Assembly: GCA_964586655.1 (NCBI GenBank) | Contig: CAZPGY010000002.1 | Coordinates: 1 to 64,000 of the forward strand | Source: JAJYSO01 sp964586655 | GTDB taxonomy: Bacteria; Bacteroidota; Bacteroidia; Flavobacteriales; Flavobacteriaceae | Length of the DNA stretch: 64,000 nt | Reading direction: 5' to 3' | Notes under the pieces: model-generated | What the model was told of the DNA's origin: nothing | Databases searched by the model: none | The model's input: the letters and a program-made list of their open reading frames with translations, nothing else | Program-made: the position numbers and the translations under genes | Shown: one piece after another, positions 51,016 through 59,515 of the stretch | Position numbering within the stretch: position 1 is the stretch's first letter | Layout of the letters: each line of letters begins with the position of its first letter

Positions 51016-51040
51016 TACCACATTTACCCACTTTTTACCA
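51016..51040 (-). promoter_or_regulatory. MraZ operator: three direct repeats
   Basis: On the minus strand TGGTA, TGGGT and TGGTA occur at exactly 10-base intervals (51036-51040, 51026-51030, 51016-51020), separated by 5-base A-rich spacers. This is the TGGGN-N5 pattern bound by MraZ in other bacteria. They lie just upstream of the -7 box, so bound MraZ would cover the -33 region. The remaining bases of the 334-base gap up to 51316 hold only the promoter of the next gene. Confidence 0.75.
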
Positions 51041-51287
51041 CATTGTTGATAAGTTTTTGTTGACAACTTATTGTGAAAATCTACAAACCGCACAAATAGC
51101 GGGGATTTCAGGGAAATAGATACCGATGTATGAAAGTGGGAAGAATTGAAAAATTAACAACAACATCACAAATAGCCGGCTAAAAAAATATGGAAGCCCA
51201 ACATTCCGGATTTTTCAGTTTGAAGCGTTGAATTGCCACAAAGGGCAACTCAAAGCTTTGGAGCAATTCAAAATCCTAAAAAATCCG

Positions 51288-51295
51288 TATATTTG
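51288..51295 (+). promoter_or_regulatory. -7 box of the alpha/beta hydrolase gene
   Basis: TATATTTG, 21 bases before the chosen ATG at 51317. No TTG at the usual distance. Confidence 0.5.
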
Positions 51296-51316
51296 CCGCA
51301 GCAAACTGCGATTTTA

Positions 51317-52081
51317 ATGGAATACAATTTAAAGACCGAAGGGAAGTTTACGTACACAGAAATAGGAGAAGGACGTCCTATAATTATTCTACACGGCCTC
51401 ATGGGGCAATTGAGCAATTTTGAAGGAGTAGCCAATTTTTTTCCAAAAAAAGGCTACAAAGTAGTGCTCCCCGAACTTCCGTTGTACAGCATGCCTTTGA
51501 TGAAGACCAAAGTGAGTAATCTCGCTAAATTTGTCGACGAATTCATCAGTTATAAACAATATAAAGGCGCCATTCTCATGGGGAATTCCTTGGGTGGGCA
51601 CATTGCGCTATTGACCGTCAAAAATCACCCCCAAAATATTGACGGACTGGTCATTACCGGAAGCTCCGGACTTTATGAAAGCGCTATGGGCGGTTCATAT
51701 GTCAAGCGTCACAGCTATGACTATGTAAAGGAAAAGACGCAGAACGTCTTTTACGATCCCAAAGTAGCTACTAAAGAATTGGTAGACGATGTCTTTGAAA
51801 CGGTAAGTGATCGCGGTCGTGTGGCACGCACCTTGGCAATTGCCAAAAGTGCCATCCGACATAACATGGCCAAGGATTTGCCCAATATGAATTTGCCTAC
51901 TTGTATTATTTGGGGAAAACAAGACGGCGTAACGCCTCCCGAAGTCGCTGATGATTTTCACGCTCTTCTCCCCGATTCTGACCTTTATTGGATTGACAAA
52001 TGCGGACACGCAGCCATGATGGAACATCCCGAGGAGTTTAATGAAATTCTGTATGCTTGGTTGCAAAAACGCGAACTTTAA
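51317..52081 (+). CDS. Alpha/beta-fold hydrolase
   Basis: A 254-residue single-domain hydrolase. It has the oxyanion-hole segment IIILHGLMGQLSNF, nucleophile elbow LMGNSLGGH (GNSLG, a GxSxG form), the acid in IWGKQDGVTPP and the histidine in IDKCGHAAMMEHP. The catalytic triad is complete, so it should be active on an ester or C-C bond, substrate unknown. The ATG at 51317 is used because the longer frame begins upstream of the -7 box and lacks family-like sequence. engB follows after 71 bases. Confidence 0.88.
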   Translation: MEYNLKTEGKFTYTEIGEGRPIIILHGLMGQLSNFEGVANFFPKKGYKVVLPELPLYSMPLMKTKVSNLAKFVDEFISYKQYKGAILMGNSLGGHIALLTVKNHPQNIDGLVITGSSGLYESAMGGSYVKRHSYDYVKEKTQNVFYDPKVATKELVDDVFETVSDRGRVARTLAIAKSAIRHNMAKDLPNMNLPTCIIWGKQDGVTPPEVADDFHALLPDSDLYWIDKCGHAAMMEHPEEFNEILYAWLQKREL

Positions 52082-52152
52082 GCTTATTTTTTAAGTCGAA
52101 AAATATTTGAAATTAAATTTAATATCGAATTAATACCAAGCATTGGTCAATC

Positions 52153-52749
52153 ATGGATATTCGTTCGGCTTCTTTCGTGATCAGCAATTCAAAAGTTGAA
52201 AAATGCCCTTCGGGAAAGCTTCCGGAGTATGCTTTTATCGGTCGCAGTAATGTGGGGAAATCTTCGCTTATCAACATGTTGACACGCCGAAAAAAACTGG
52301 CCAAAACCTCGGGAAAACCCGGAAAAACACAACTTATCAATCACTTTTTGATCAACGAAGAATGGCACTTGGTCGATTTACCGGGTTATGGATATGCACA
52401 AACCAGCAAGGCCCACAAACGAGAATTCCAAAAATTGATTTCTACTTATTTCAAAAATCGTTTACAGCTAATTTCTGCCTTTGTCTTAGTTGATGTGCGA
52501 CATCGACCTCAAAAAATCGATCTGGAATTTATGAAATGGTTAGGCACCAACAATATTCCATTCAGCATTATTTTTACCAAGGCCGATAAATTGAAACCCG
52601 GGGCTTTAAATCGGAATGTCACTGCTTACCAAAAAAAACTGGAAGCCCACTGGTCTCCGCTCCCTCCTCACTTTATTTCTTCCGCCGTTCATAAAACCGG
52701 GAGAGAAGAGATTTTGAATTACATTGAATCGATCAACGACACAATTTAA
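52153..52749 (+). CDS. engB: Ribosome-biogenesis GTPase EngB (YsxC/YihA)
   Basis: A 198-residue TrmE-Era-like GTPase with G1 GRSNVGKSS (about 36-44), G2/G3 VDLPGYGYAQ (about 77-86), and G4 FTKADK (about 141-146). Family members assist assembly of the large ribosomal subunit. Length and start match the family. The gene probably shares a transcript with the hydrolase upstream. Confidence 0.95.
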   Translation: MDIRSASFVISNSKVEKCPSGKLPEYAFIGRSNVGKSSLINMLTRRKKLAKTSGKPGKTQLINHFLINEEWHLVDLPGYGYAQTSKAHKREFQKLISTYFKNRLQLISAFVLVDVRHRPQKIDLEFMKWLGTNNIPFSIIFTKADKLKPGALNRNVTAYQKKLEAHWSPLPPHFISSAVHKTGREEILNYIESINDTI

Positions 52750-52854
52750 GCGGCTGAAAATAGTCGATTACGATCAGTGGAGCCTTCGACACGCCCCATG
52801 ACGGGCTCTTCCGTCGAAATAGGAATACCGCCTCGAGAGGAGTTGTAATAAAAA

Positions 52855-52892
52855 ATAGGCAGCCACAAGTGACTGCCTATCTATATTTTTTT
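52855..52892. terminator. Bidirectional terminator between engB and the acyl-CoA dehydrogenase gene
   Basis: ATAGGCAG (52855-52862) pairs with CTGCCTAT (52873-52880), with CAC/GTG extending the stem. T residues follow on the plus strand and A residues precede, so both converging genes can use it. Confidence 0.85.
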
Positions 52893-52906
52893 CAAAATCC
52901 GGTTTA

Positions 52907-54049
52907 TCAGTCTTTCAAGATTGCTCTGGAAATCACAATTTGCTGAATTTCTGAAGTCCCTTCGTATATCTGGGTAATTTTGGCATCACGCATCAATCGT
53001 TCTACGTGATATTCTTTGACATAACCATTTCCGCCGTGAATTTGAACAGCCTCAACCGTGGCATCCATAGCAACTTTAGAGGCATAGTACTTTGCCATAG
53101 CACCGGAAAGGTCATAGCTTTCATGATTGTCCTTATCTCGGGCAGCTTTCATTACCAAATGGCGAGCGGCTTCTATTTCCGTATACATTTTAGCCAGTTT
53201 AAAGGCAATTGCCTGATGTCTTGATATTTCTTTACCAAAAGCCTTGCGTTGTTTGCTGTATTTTCTGGCGAGTTCATAGGCTCCGGAAGCAATTCCCAAG
53301 GCTTGAGAAGCAATTCCAATCCGCCCACCGGAAAGGGTTTTCATAGCAAAAGTAAAACCAAAACCATCTTCTCCAATGCGGTTTTCTTTGGGCACTTTAA
53401 CATCATTAAAGTTCAAAGAATGGGTATCACTTCCCCGAATTCCTAATTTTTTTTCTTTGGGACCTACCTCAAAGCCTTCCCAGCCTCGTTCAACAATAAA
53501 GGCATTAATTCCGTGATGGCCTTTTTCTTTGTGTGTTTGGGCCATCACCAAATAATAGTCGGCCGTTCCTCCATTGGTGATCCAGTTTTTGGTACCGTTT
53601 AAAAGGTAATGATCCCCTTTATCTATTGCCATGGTTTTTTGTGAAGTAGCATCACTACCCGCTTCAGGTTCACTCAAACAAAATGCGCCTATAGATTCTC
53701 CGGTAGCCAGTTTCGTCAAATATTTTTGTTTCTGTTCTTCAGTACCATAGGTTTCGAGTCCCCAGCAAACCAAGGAATTGTTAACCGACATAATTACAGA
53801 GCAAGAGGCATCAATTTTAGAAATTTCTTCCATGGCCAAGGCATAGGATACTGTGTCCATTCCACCGCCTCCATAATCAGGCGAAACCATCATCCCCAGA
53901 AAACCGAGTTCGGCCATCTTTTTGACCTGTTCTTTTGGAAATTCTTCGTTTTCATCACGCTCAATAACACCGGGCAGCAGTTCATTATTGGCGAAATCTC
54001 TCGCTGCATCTCTAATCATCAGATGCTCCTCTGTAAGTTTAAAATCCAT
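52907..54049 (-). CDS. Acyl-CoA dehydrogenase
   Basis: A 380-residue FAD enzyme that introduces the first double bond into acyl-CoA. The two family signatures are clear: GAFCLSEPEAGSDATS (about 122-137) and QIHGGNGYVKEYHVERLMRD (about 338-357). The catalytic glutamate lies in IYEGTSEIQ near the C-terminus, the position seen in short-chain (butyryl-CoA-type) enzymes. No electron-transfer flavoprotein genes are nearby. Monocistronic, divergent from anmK (74-base gap). Confidence 0.95.
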   Translation of the reverse strand: MDFKLTEEHLMIRDAARDFANNELLPGVIERDENEEFPKEQVKKMAELGFLGMMVSPDYGGGGMDTVSYALAMEEISKIDASCSVIMSVNNSLVCWGLETYGTEEQKQKYLTKLATGESIGAFCLSEPEAGSDATSQKTMAIDKGDHYLLNGTKNWITNGGTADYYLVMAQTHKEKGHHGINAFIVERGWEGFEVGPKEKKLGIRGSDTHSLNFNDVKVPKENRIGEDGFGFTFAMKTLSGGRIGIASQALGIASGAYELARKYSKQRKAFGKEISRHQAIAFKLAKMYTEIEAARHLVMKAARDKDNHESYDLSGAMAKYYASKVAMDATVEAVQIHGGNGYVKEYHVERLMRDAKITQIYEGTSEIQQIVISRAILKD

Positions 54050-54123
54050 AAACGCTTTAATTTTTAAGTATTTTGTTTGAAGAGCAGCAAATATAACTTA
54101 TTACCTGTTAATTTCAATACAGA

Positions 54124-55218
54124 ATGTCTTATTTTACTGCCATGAAAACAAATTCATATTGGGTGATTGGCGTCATGTCCGGCACTTCCTTAGACGGAAT
54201 TGACCTGGCCTACCTTCATTTGACAAAGCAGCAGGGAAGCTGGAAATATCGTTTTATAACCACTTCAACGGTAGCTTATAGCAGATTGTGGCAGAAAAAA
54301 TTAAGTGAAGCCGACACCTATTCTTCAACCGAATTAAAACAACTCGATACTGCTTACACTCATTATTTGGCTCGGCAAATAAAAAAATTTATCAAACATC
54401 ATGGCCTCCACCAAATTGATGCAGTTTGCAGTCATGGTCACACCATTTTACATCAACCCGAAAATCACTACACCCTACAAATCGGCAACTTGCCCAAACT
54501 GGCCGACCTCATACAAGTGCAAGTAATTTGTAATTTCAGGGTTCAGGATGTCAAACTGGGCGGGCAAGGCGCGCCCTTGGTTCCTATTGGCGATCAACTG
54601 CTTTTTCCTGAATATAGCGCCTGTATCAATTTGGGAGGATTTGCCAATATTTCTCTATTAAAAAACGGAACACGTTTAGCTTACGACCTTTGTCCGGTTA
54701 ATACCGTTTTAAATTTTTATGCTCAAAAATGCGGAAAACCTTTCGACGCACAGGGACAAATCGCACGCTCCGGGACGGTTGATACTGCGCTATTGAATCA
54801 CTTAAACCAACTGGCATTTTACCAACGACAACCCCCAAAATCATTGGGGATTGAATGGGTAAAAAAACACCTTTTCCCTCTTTTAAAAGCTCAAAAAAAG
54901 CCACCGAAAGATCTATTGGCTACGCTTACACAGCATATTGCACAACAGCTCTCCAAAGCAGTTGCACCATTGGCCGACGGGCGTATTCTTGTAACCGGCG
55001 GAGGGGCTTATAACGATTTTCTGATCGAATCTTTTCAAAAACAAACGACAGCCCAAATTGTCATTCCTAACAAAGAGCTAATCGCTTATAAAGAAGCGCT
55101 TATTTTTGGATTGCTTGGCGTGCTGCGCTTGCGCAAGGAGGTGAATGTACTCCGCAGTGTTACCGGTGCCGCAAAAGATCACAGTTCCGGATTTATTTAC
55201 CAACCAACCAGGTCTTAA
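54124..55218 (+). CDS. anmK: Anhydro-N-acetylmuramic acid kinase
   Basis: A 364-residue enzyme that phosphorylates and opens 1,6-anhydroMurNAc in cell-wall recycling. It has the ATP-site GVMSGTSLDGIDLAYL (about 17-32), CSHGHTILHQP, INLGGFANIS and a C-terminal LVTGGGAYNDFLIE. Translation may start at 54124 or at the in-frame ATG 54142 (MKTNSYWV); the evidence does not decide. Its last 26 bases overlap the end of the converging glyS gene. Confidence 0.93.
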   Translation: MSYFTAMKTNSYWVIGVMSGTSLDGIDLAYLHLTKQQGSWKYRFITTSTVAYSRLWQKKLSEADTYSSTELKQLDTAYTHYLARQIKKFIKHHGLHQIDAVCSHGHTILHQPENHYTLQIGNLPKLADLIQVQVICNFRVQDVKLGGQGAPLVPIGDQLLFPEYSACINLGGFANISLLKNGTRLAYDLCPVNTVLNFYAQKCGKPFDAQGQIARSGTVDTALLNHLNQLAFYQRQPPKSLGIEWVKKHLFPLLKAQKKPPKDLLATLTQHIAQQLSKAVAPLADGRILVTGGGAYNDFLIESFQKQTTAQIVIPNKELIAYKEALIFGLLGVLRLRKEVNVLRSVTGAAKDHSSGFIYQPTRS

Positions 55219-56737
55219 AGTCGAGTTCTTTTGCTATCAAGTTTTTTAAATCTTTGATTTTAACCCGTTTTTGTTCCATAGAATCTCGATAACGAACGGT
55301 TACGGATTCGTCTTCTTTGGTGTCGTAATCCACTGTTACACAGAACGGGGTTCCCACGGCATCCTGGCGTCGATAACGGCGACCCACAGCGTCTTTATCA
55401 TCATAGCGCACTTTAAAATCCCACTGCAGATCTTCTATGATTTCTTGTGCAATTTCGGGCAACCCGTCTTTTTTTACCAAGGGGAAAACAGCAACTTTGG
55501 TGGGGGCCAAAATAGCCGGAAGCTTTAAAACCGTCCTCGACTTACCTCCGTCAAGTGCCTCCTCTTTCAACGCCTTGGAAAATACAGCCAAAAACATGCG
55601 ATCCAATCCTAAAGAGGTTTCTATCACATAGGGAATATAATTTTCCTTGGTCTTGGGATCATAGAAACGCAATTTTTTACCCGAATGTGCTTCGTGAGCT
55701 TTCAAATCAAAGTCAGTTCGAGAATGTATTCCTTCCAATTCTTTAATGCCAAATGGAAATTCAAATTCTATATCGGTGGCTGCATTGGCATAATGAGCCA
55801 ACTTTTCATGATCGTGAAAGCGATAATCCTCCCCTTTGACAAAACCCAGTGAATTGTGCCAAGACTCCCGAACTTCTTTCCAGTAATCAAACCACTTAAA
55901 CTCTTCGCCGGGTTTGACAAAAAACTGCATCTCCATTTGTTCAAATTCTCGCTGTCGAAAGACAAATTGCCGGGCGACAATTTCATTACGAAAGGCTTTT
56001 CCCATTTGTGCAATTCCAAATGGAATTTTCATCCGACCTGTATTTTGTACATTTAAGAAATTGACAAAAATACCTTGAGCCGTTTCCGGACGTAGATACA
56101 GATCCATAGCGCTTTCTGCATCGGCTCCCAATTGAGTATTGAACATCAAATTAAACTGTTTAACATCGGTCCAGTTTTTAGATCCGCTAACCGGACAAGT
56201 AATGTCCAACTCTTCAATCAAGTTTTTTAAATCGGTTAAATCGTCATTGTCGAGAGCTTTGGCCATGCGTTGCAAAGCCGAATTTGCTTCTTCCCGATAA
56301 CGAATTACCCGCTTATTTGTGGCCACAAACTGTTCTTCGTCAAATTGATCTCCAAAACGCTTTTTGGCTTTTTTTATTTCCTTTTGCGCTTTTTTCTCTC
56401 TTTTTTCAGCATAATCCTCAATCAACACATCAGCTCGATAGCGTTTTTTAGAATCTTTATTGTCTATCAAGGGATCATTAAAAGCATCAATATGCCCGGA
56501 AGCCTTCCAAGTTTTGGGGTGCATCAAAATGGCAGCATCCAGACCAACAATGTTCTGATGAAGCTGCACCATACTTTTCCACCAATAGTCTTTGATATTC
56601 TTTTTGAGCTCAACGCCATTGGGGCCGTAGTCATAAACTGCACTCAGACCGTCATAGATTTCACTTGAAGAGAACACATAGCCATATTCCTTGGCATGTG
56701 AAATAACCGATTTGAATTTGTCTTGTTTTTTTGCCAT
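55193..56737 (-). CDS. glyS: Glycine--tRNA ligase (alpha2 type)
   Basis: A 514-residue class II synthetase of the single-chain homodimeric type, found in Bacteroidota, Gram-positives and eukaryotes. It has the catalytic-core start YGPNGVELKKNIKDYWW, the motif 2 region FGIAQMGKAFRNEI, LRPETAQGIFVNF, the motif 3 SLGLDRMFLAVF, and a C-terminal anticodon-binding domain (about 415-514). The ATG at 56737 (MAKKQDKF) is used; the in-frame ATG 54 bases upstream would be read through the promoter. The 3' end overlaps anmK. Confidence 0.95.
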   Translation of the reverse strand: MAKKQDKFKSVISHAKEYGYVFSSSEIYDGLSAVYDYGPNGVELKKNIKDYWWKSMVQLHQNIVGLDAAILMHPKTWKASGHIDAFNDPLIDNKDSKKRYRADVLIEDYAEKREKKAQKEIKKAKKRFGDQFDEEQFVATNKRVIRYREEANSALQRMAKALDNDDLTDLKNLIEELDITCPVSGSKNWTDVKQFNLMFNTQLGADAESAMDLYLRPETAQGIFVNFLNVQNTGRMKIPFGIAQMGKAFRNEIVARQFVFRQREFEQMEMQFFVKPGEEFKWFDYWKEVRESWHNSLGFVKGEDYRFHDHEKLAHYANAATDIEFEFPFGIKELEGIHSRTDFDLKAHEAHSGKKLRFYDPKTKENYIPYVIETSLGLDRMFLAVFSKALKEEALDGGKSRTVLKLPAILAPTKVAVFPLVKKDGLPEIAQEIIEDLQWDFKVRYDDKDAVGRRYRRQDAVGTPFCVTVDYDTKEDESVTVRYRDSMEQKRVKIKDLKNLIAKELDFKTWLVGK

Positions 56738-56741
56738 ACCG

Positions 56742-56749
56742 CAAAAATA
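56742..56749 (-). promoter_or_regulatory. -7 box of glyS, leaderless arrangement
   Basis: On the minus strand TATTTTTG is followed by four bases and the ATG, the same spacing as at recR. It sits in the T-rich tail of the terminator described next. Confidence 0.6.
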
Positions 56750-56751
56750 AA

Positions 56752-56782
56752 CAATCCCGCCTAATAACCTAAGGCGGGATTG
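56752..56782 (-). terminator. Terminator of the OmpA-like gene
   Basis: CAATCCCGCC (56752-56761) pairs perfectly over ten bases with GGCGGGATTG (56773-56782), 11-base loop. On the minus strand it is followed by TTTATTTTTG, which is at once the T tract and the glyS -7 box. Confidence 0.85.
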
Positions 56783-56812
56783 CTTTTTCAATACAAAGAA
56801 AATCGGGAAGCT

Positions 56813-57763
56813 TTATTTTCTAAAGCTATCCGTGTCGGTACTGTCCTTTTTTATCTGGTTATCAACACCTTCTGTTTGTTGAGATTTATTAGAGGTGCTG
56901 TCCACTTTCTTACTATTTTCAATAGCTTGATCCATACCCTCCTCAATCATTTCAAAGAATTTACCCAATTTAGGCAAGACAATGATTCGAGTACGTCGGT
57001 TTCTGGCGCGACCGTCTGCTGTTTCGTTGGAAGCTATGGGCACGTAATAACTTCTTCCGGCAGCTGTCATTCGAGAAGGTTGTACCCCATACTGTTCTTG
57101 TAAAATCCGTACTACAGAAGTAGCGCGTTTCACACTCAAATCCCAGTTATCCGTCATACATTTGGTATGAATGGGCACATTATCGGTGTGACCTTCAACC
57201 ATAATTTCTATTTCAGGCTTGGCTTTTACCACCTTGGCCACTTTACCCAATACTTCGCGAGCCCGTTGGGTAACTTTATAGCTTCCACTGGAAAACAGCA
57301 ACTTATCAGAAATGGATACATAAACCACTCCTTTGTCTACTTTTATTTGAATATCATCACCGTGAATATTTCCCAAAGCACCTTTAAGACTGGTTACCAG
57401 AGCAAGGGTCACTGAATCCTTCCTGTTCAAGGCATCACGAAGACTGCGAAGTTGCTTACTCTTTTCCTGAATGGCCTCTAAAGAGCGCTCTAAATTTTGG
57501 GCTGCTTTTTTGGAAAGCAATGCAAAGTCGCCCTGCGCATTAAGCAAGGCCGCATTGGTGTTTCGCAAGGTAGCCACTTGATCTCTTAAGCTGGCAACTT
57601 TAGTCTTGGATTGATTTTCGCACTCGTCCAGTTTAGCGTTTAAACGGTAAACTTCATCCTCGAGATTTTCCTTTTTGTGTTTTAGTGCATCAAATTTTTT
57701 GTTAGACACACAAGAGGTCAGCAACATCGTAACTGCCGCCGACAAAAGCAGTAGCTTTTTCAT
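56813..57763 (-). CDS. OmpA-family lipoprotein
   Basis: A 316-residue envelope protein. Signal peptide with lipobox LLTSC (cysteine about 18), a long coiled coil (about 25-115, ending in KQLRSLRDALNRKD), then an OmpA C-terminal domain (about 150-265) with the peptidoglycan-binding VEGHTDNVPIH and the arginine-rich GRARNRRTRIIV. The tail (about 270-316) is hydrophilic. It should be an outer-membrane lipoprotein tethering to peptidoglycan. It has its own terminator. Confidence 0.92.
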   Translation of the reverse strand: MKKLLLLSAAVTMLLTSCVSNKKFDALKHKKENLEDEVYRLNAKLDECENQSKTKVASLRDQVATLRNTNAALLNAQGDFALLSKKAAQNLERSLEAIQEKSKQLRSLRDALNRKDSVTLALVTSLKGALGNIHGDDIQIKVDKGVVYVSISDKLLFSSGSYKVTQRAREVLGKVAKVVKAKPEIEIMVEGHTDNVPIHTKCMTDNWDLSVKRATSVVRILQEQYGVQPSRMTAAGRSYYVPIASNETADGRARNRRTRIIVLPKLGKFFEMIEEGMDQAIENSKKVDSTSNKSQQTEGVDNQIKKDSTDTDSFRK

Positions 57764-57981
57764 GGTTTTGTTTTTTTTGTTCGATTAAAAAACCCTTTAT
57801 TTTACGGATTATTATTTGAATTGTACAAATTAACAGAAATTTATCGACTCGCATTATTTCTGTAAGTTAAAATATATCAAACAAGCCTTAAAATGCAGGA
57901 ATTTATGCATAAGACCTGTTAAAAGCGCTGCTTATACTCATCAAAAACCGCGCTTTGCATTTATAATTTTTCTTTTGGGTA

Positions 57982-58998
57982 TTATCTAACATCGTTTTTT
58001 AGTGCCGAAATCTCCTGATACTTTTTCTTTCCCCGGATGAAATATACCCACAGTATTGATTTTATTTTATCGTATCCCGGTTGGTGTTGCTGCAATTTTC
58101 GCTTGGATTTGATTTGTGAAAAGTTCTTGTAAAAACTGAAATGAGCTCGAATAATTGCTAAGGTATGCGAAGGTTTTGCCTCAAACAGATACTTTATCCC
58201 GGCTATTCCGTCCAAACAAAGGCGCAGGAAGAGAATGCTATAAACTCGGGAACCGGCTACATTCTTTAATATATTAAATAAGGAATTGCGAAAATTTAAA
58301 AAGGTCTTCTTCGGGCTCATCGCATTTAGCGTAGCGCCGCCGAGGTGATACACCACGCTATCGGGAATATAAACTGCTTGATAACCGGCGTTGTAAGCTC
58401 GCCAACACAGATCTATTTCCTCTTGATGAGCAAAATAAGTTTCATCCAATCCGCCAAGCGTATTGTACACCGCACTACGAATCACCAGACAAGCGCCACT
58501 GGCCCAAAAAATGGGGCATTCCTCATCATACTGACCGGTATCCTCTTCCAAGGTATCAAACAATCGGCCGCGACAAAACGGGTATGCATATCGATCAATA
58601 TAGCCTCCAGCTGCTCCGGCATATTCAAAGTAATTTTTGCGTTTATAATCGCGGATTTTAGGTTGAATCACAGCGGTCTCCGGGTGACTTTCAAAGTGTT
58701 CTACCATCGGGAGCAACCAATTTTCGGTCACTTCCACATCGCTGTTGAGCAGTACAAACACCTCTTCCTCCAAATGGTTTAAGGCTTCATTATATCCCTT
58801 GGCATAACCGCCGTTTTCTTTATTTTGAATGATTCCTACCGAAGGAAAAGCTTGCTTCACATATTTTACGGAATCGTCTGTTGAAGCATTATCTGCCACA
58901 TAAATATTGGCCTCCGAAGAGTATTTGAGTACCGAAGGCAGGAACTGCTCCAGCAATTTCCTACCATTCCAATTCAATATGACAACAGCAATTTTCAC
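57982..58998 (-). CDS. Family 2 glycosyltransferase
   Basis: A 338-residue GT-A enzyme of the rhamnosyltransferase-like GT2 group: VVILNWNGRKLLEQFLPSV, VADNASTDDS, LLNSDVEV (DxD-like) and YFAHQEEIDLCWRAY, with GGATL in the acceptor region. It lacks a processive QxxRW motif, so it transfers single sugars, probably to an envelope glycan. It is encoded nine bases after the HsdR_N gene on the same strand. Confidence 0.9.
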   Translation of the reverse strand: MKIAVVILNWNGRKLLEQFLPSVLKYSSEANIYVADNASTDDSVKYVKQAFPSVGIIQNKENGGYAKGYNEALNHLEEEVFVLLNSDVEVTENWLLPMVEHFESHPETAVIQPKIRDYKRKNYFEYAGAAGGYIDRYAYPFCRGRLFDTLEEDTGQYDEECPIFWASGACLVIRSAVYNTLGGLDETYFAHQEEIDLCWRAYNAGYQAVYIPDSVVYHLGGATLNAMSPKKTFLNFRNSLFNILKNVAGSRVYSILFLRLCLDGIAGIKYLFEAKPSHTLAIIRAHFSFYKNFSQIKSKRKLQQHQPGYDKIKSILWVYFIRGKKKYQEISALKNDVR

Positions 58999-59007
58999 GA
59001 CTACAAA

Positions 59008-59457
59008 TTAACGAGAATAGGTTGGAATTTCTTTCAGAAAATTATATTTTTCTTGGGCATAATCCAACTGGCAATAATAATGTTGCAATCCGTTGGTGAC
59101 CATTAAATAGTCTGCATCAAGACTGAGGTTGTATCGCGCAATCTGATCAAAAGTTTCCTGTGTAATTTTTACAGCAGGCGCCTTGCACTCTACCACCAAA
59201 TTAACTTTCCCATCGGGATAAAAAGCAATGAGGTCATAACGTTTTACGGTATTACTCAACTTGATTTGTTTTTCGGCATTCAGCAAAGACTTGGGATAAG
59301 CCTTTTCAGTCAGCAAAAAATGAATCACATGCTGCCGCACCCATTCTTCAGGCGTTAGGTTGACAAATTTTTTCCGTACTATATCAAAAATGGCTGTTTT
59401 ATTTTCCTTATTTTTGAGGCGGAAAGTATAAGCGGGGAAGTTCAGTTTTGTAGGCAT
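59008..59457 (-). CDS. HsdR N-terminal-domain (PDDEXK-fold) protein
   Basis: A 149-residue protein made almost entirely of the type I restriction HsdR N-terminal nuclease fold. The motif residues are the D in YDLIAFYPDGKV and the ExK in LVVECKAP, followed by TQETFDQIARYN. There is no helicase domain and no hsdM/hsdS nearby, so this is not a restriction system. Stand-alone versions next to holA are known in Bacteroidota, with no defined function. It is divergent from holA (58-base gap). Confidence 0.85.
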   Translation of the reverse strand: MPTKLNFPAYTFRLKNKENKTAIFDIVRKKFVNLTPEEWVRQHVIHFLLTEKAYPKSLLNAEKQIKLSNTVKRYDLIAFYPDGKVNLVVECKAPAVKITQETFDQIARYNLSLDADYLMVTNGLQHYYCQLDYAQEKYNFLKEIPTYSR

Positions 59458-59515
59458 TTGCTTTTTATTTCAAGTCCCGAACAAACCCCAATTATAAAGA
59501 AAAAATCCCTATCCG

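Noticed and set aside
59008..59457. Type I restriction-modification system
   Set aside because: Only the HsdR N-terminal domain is encoded; helicase, methylase and specificity genes are absent.
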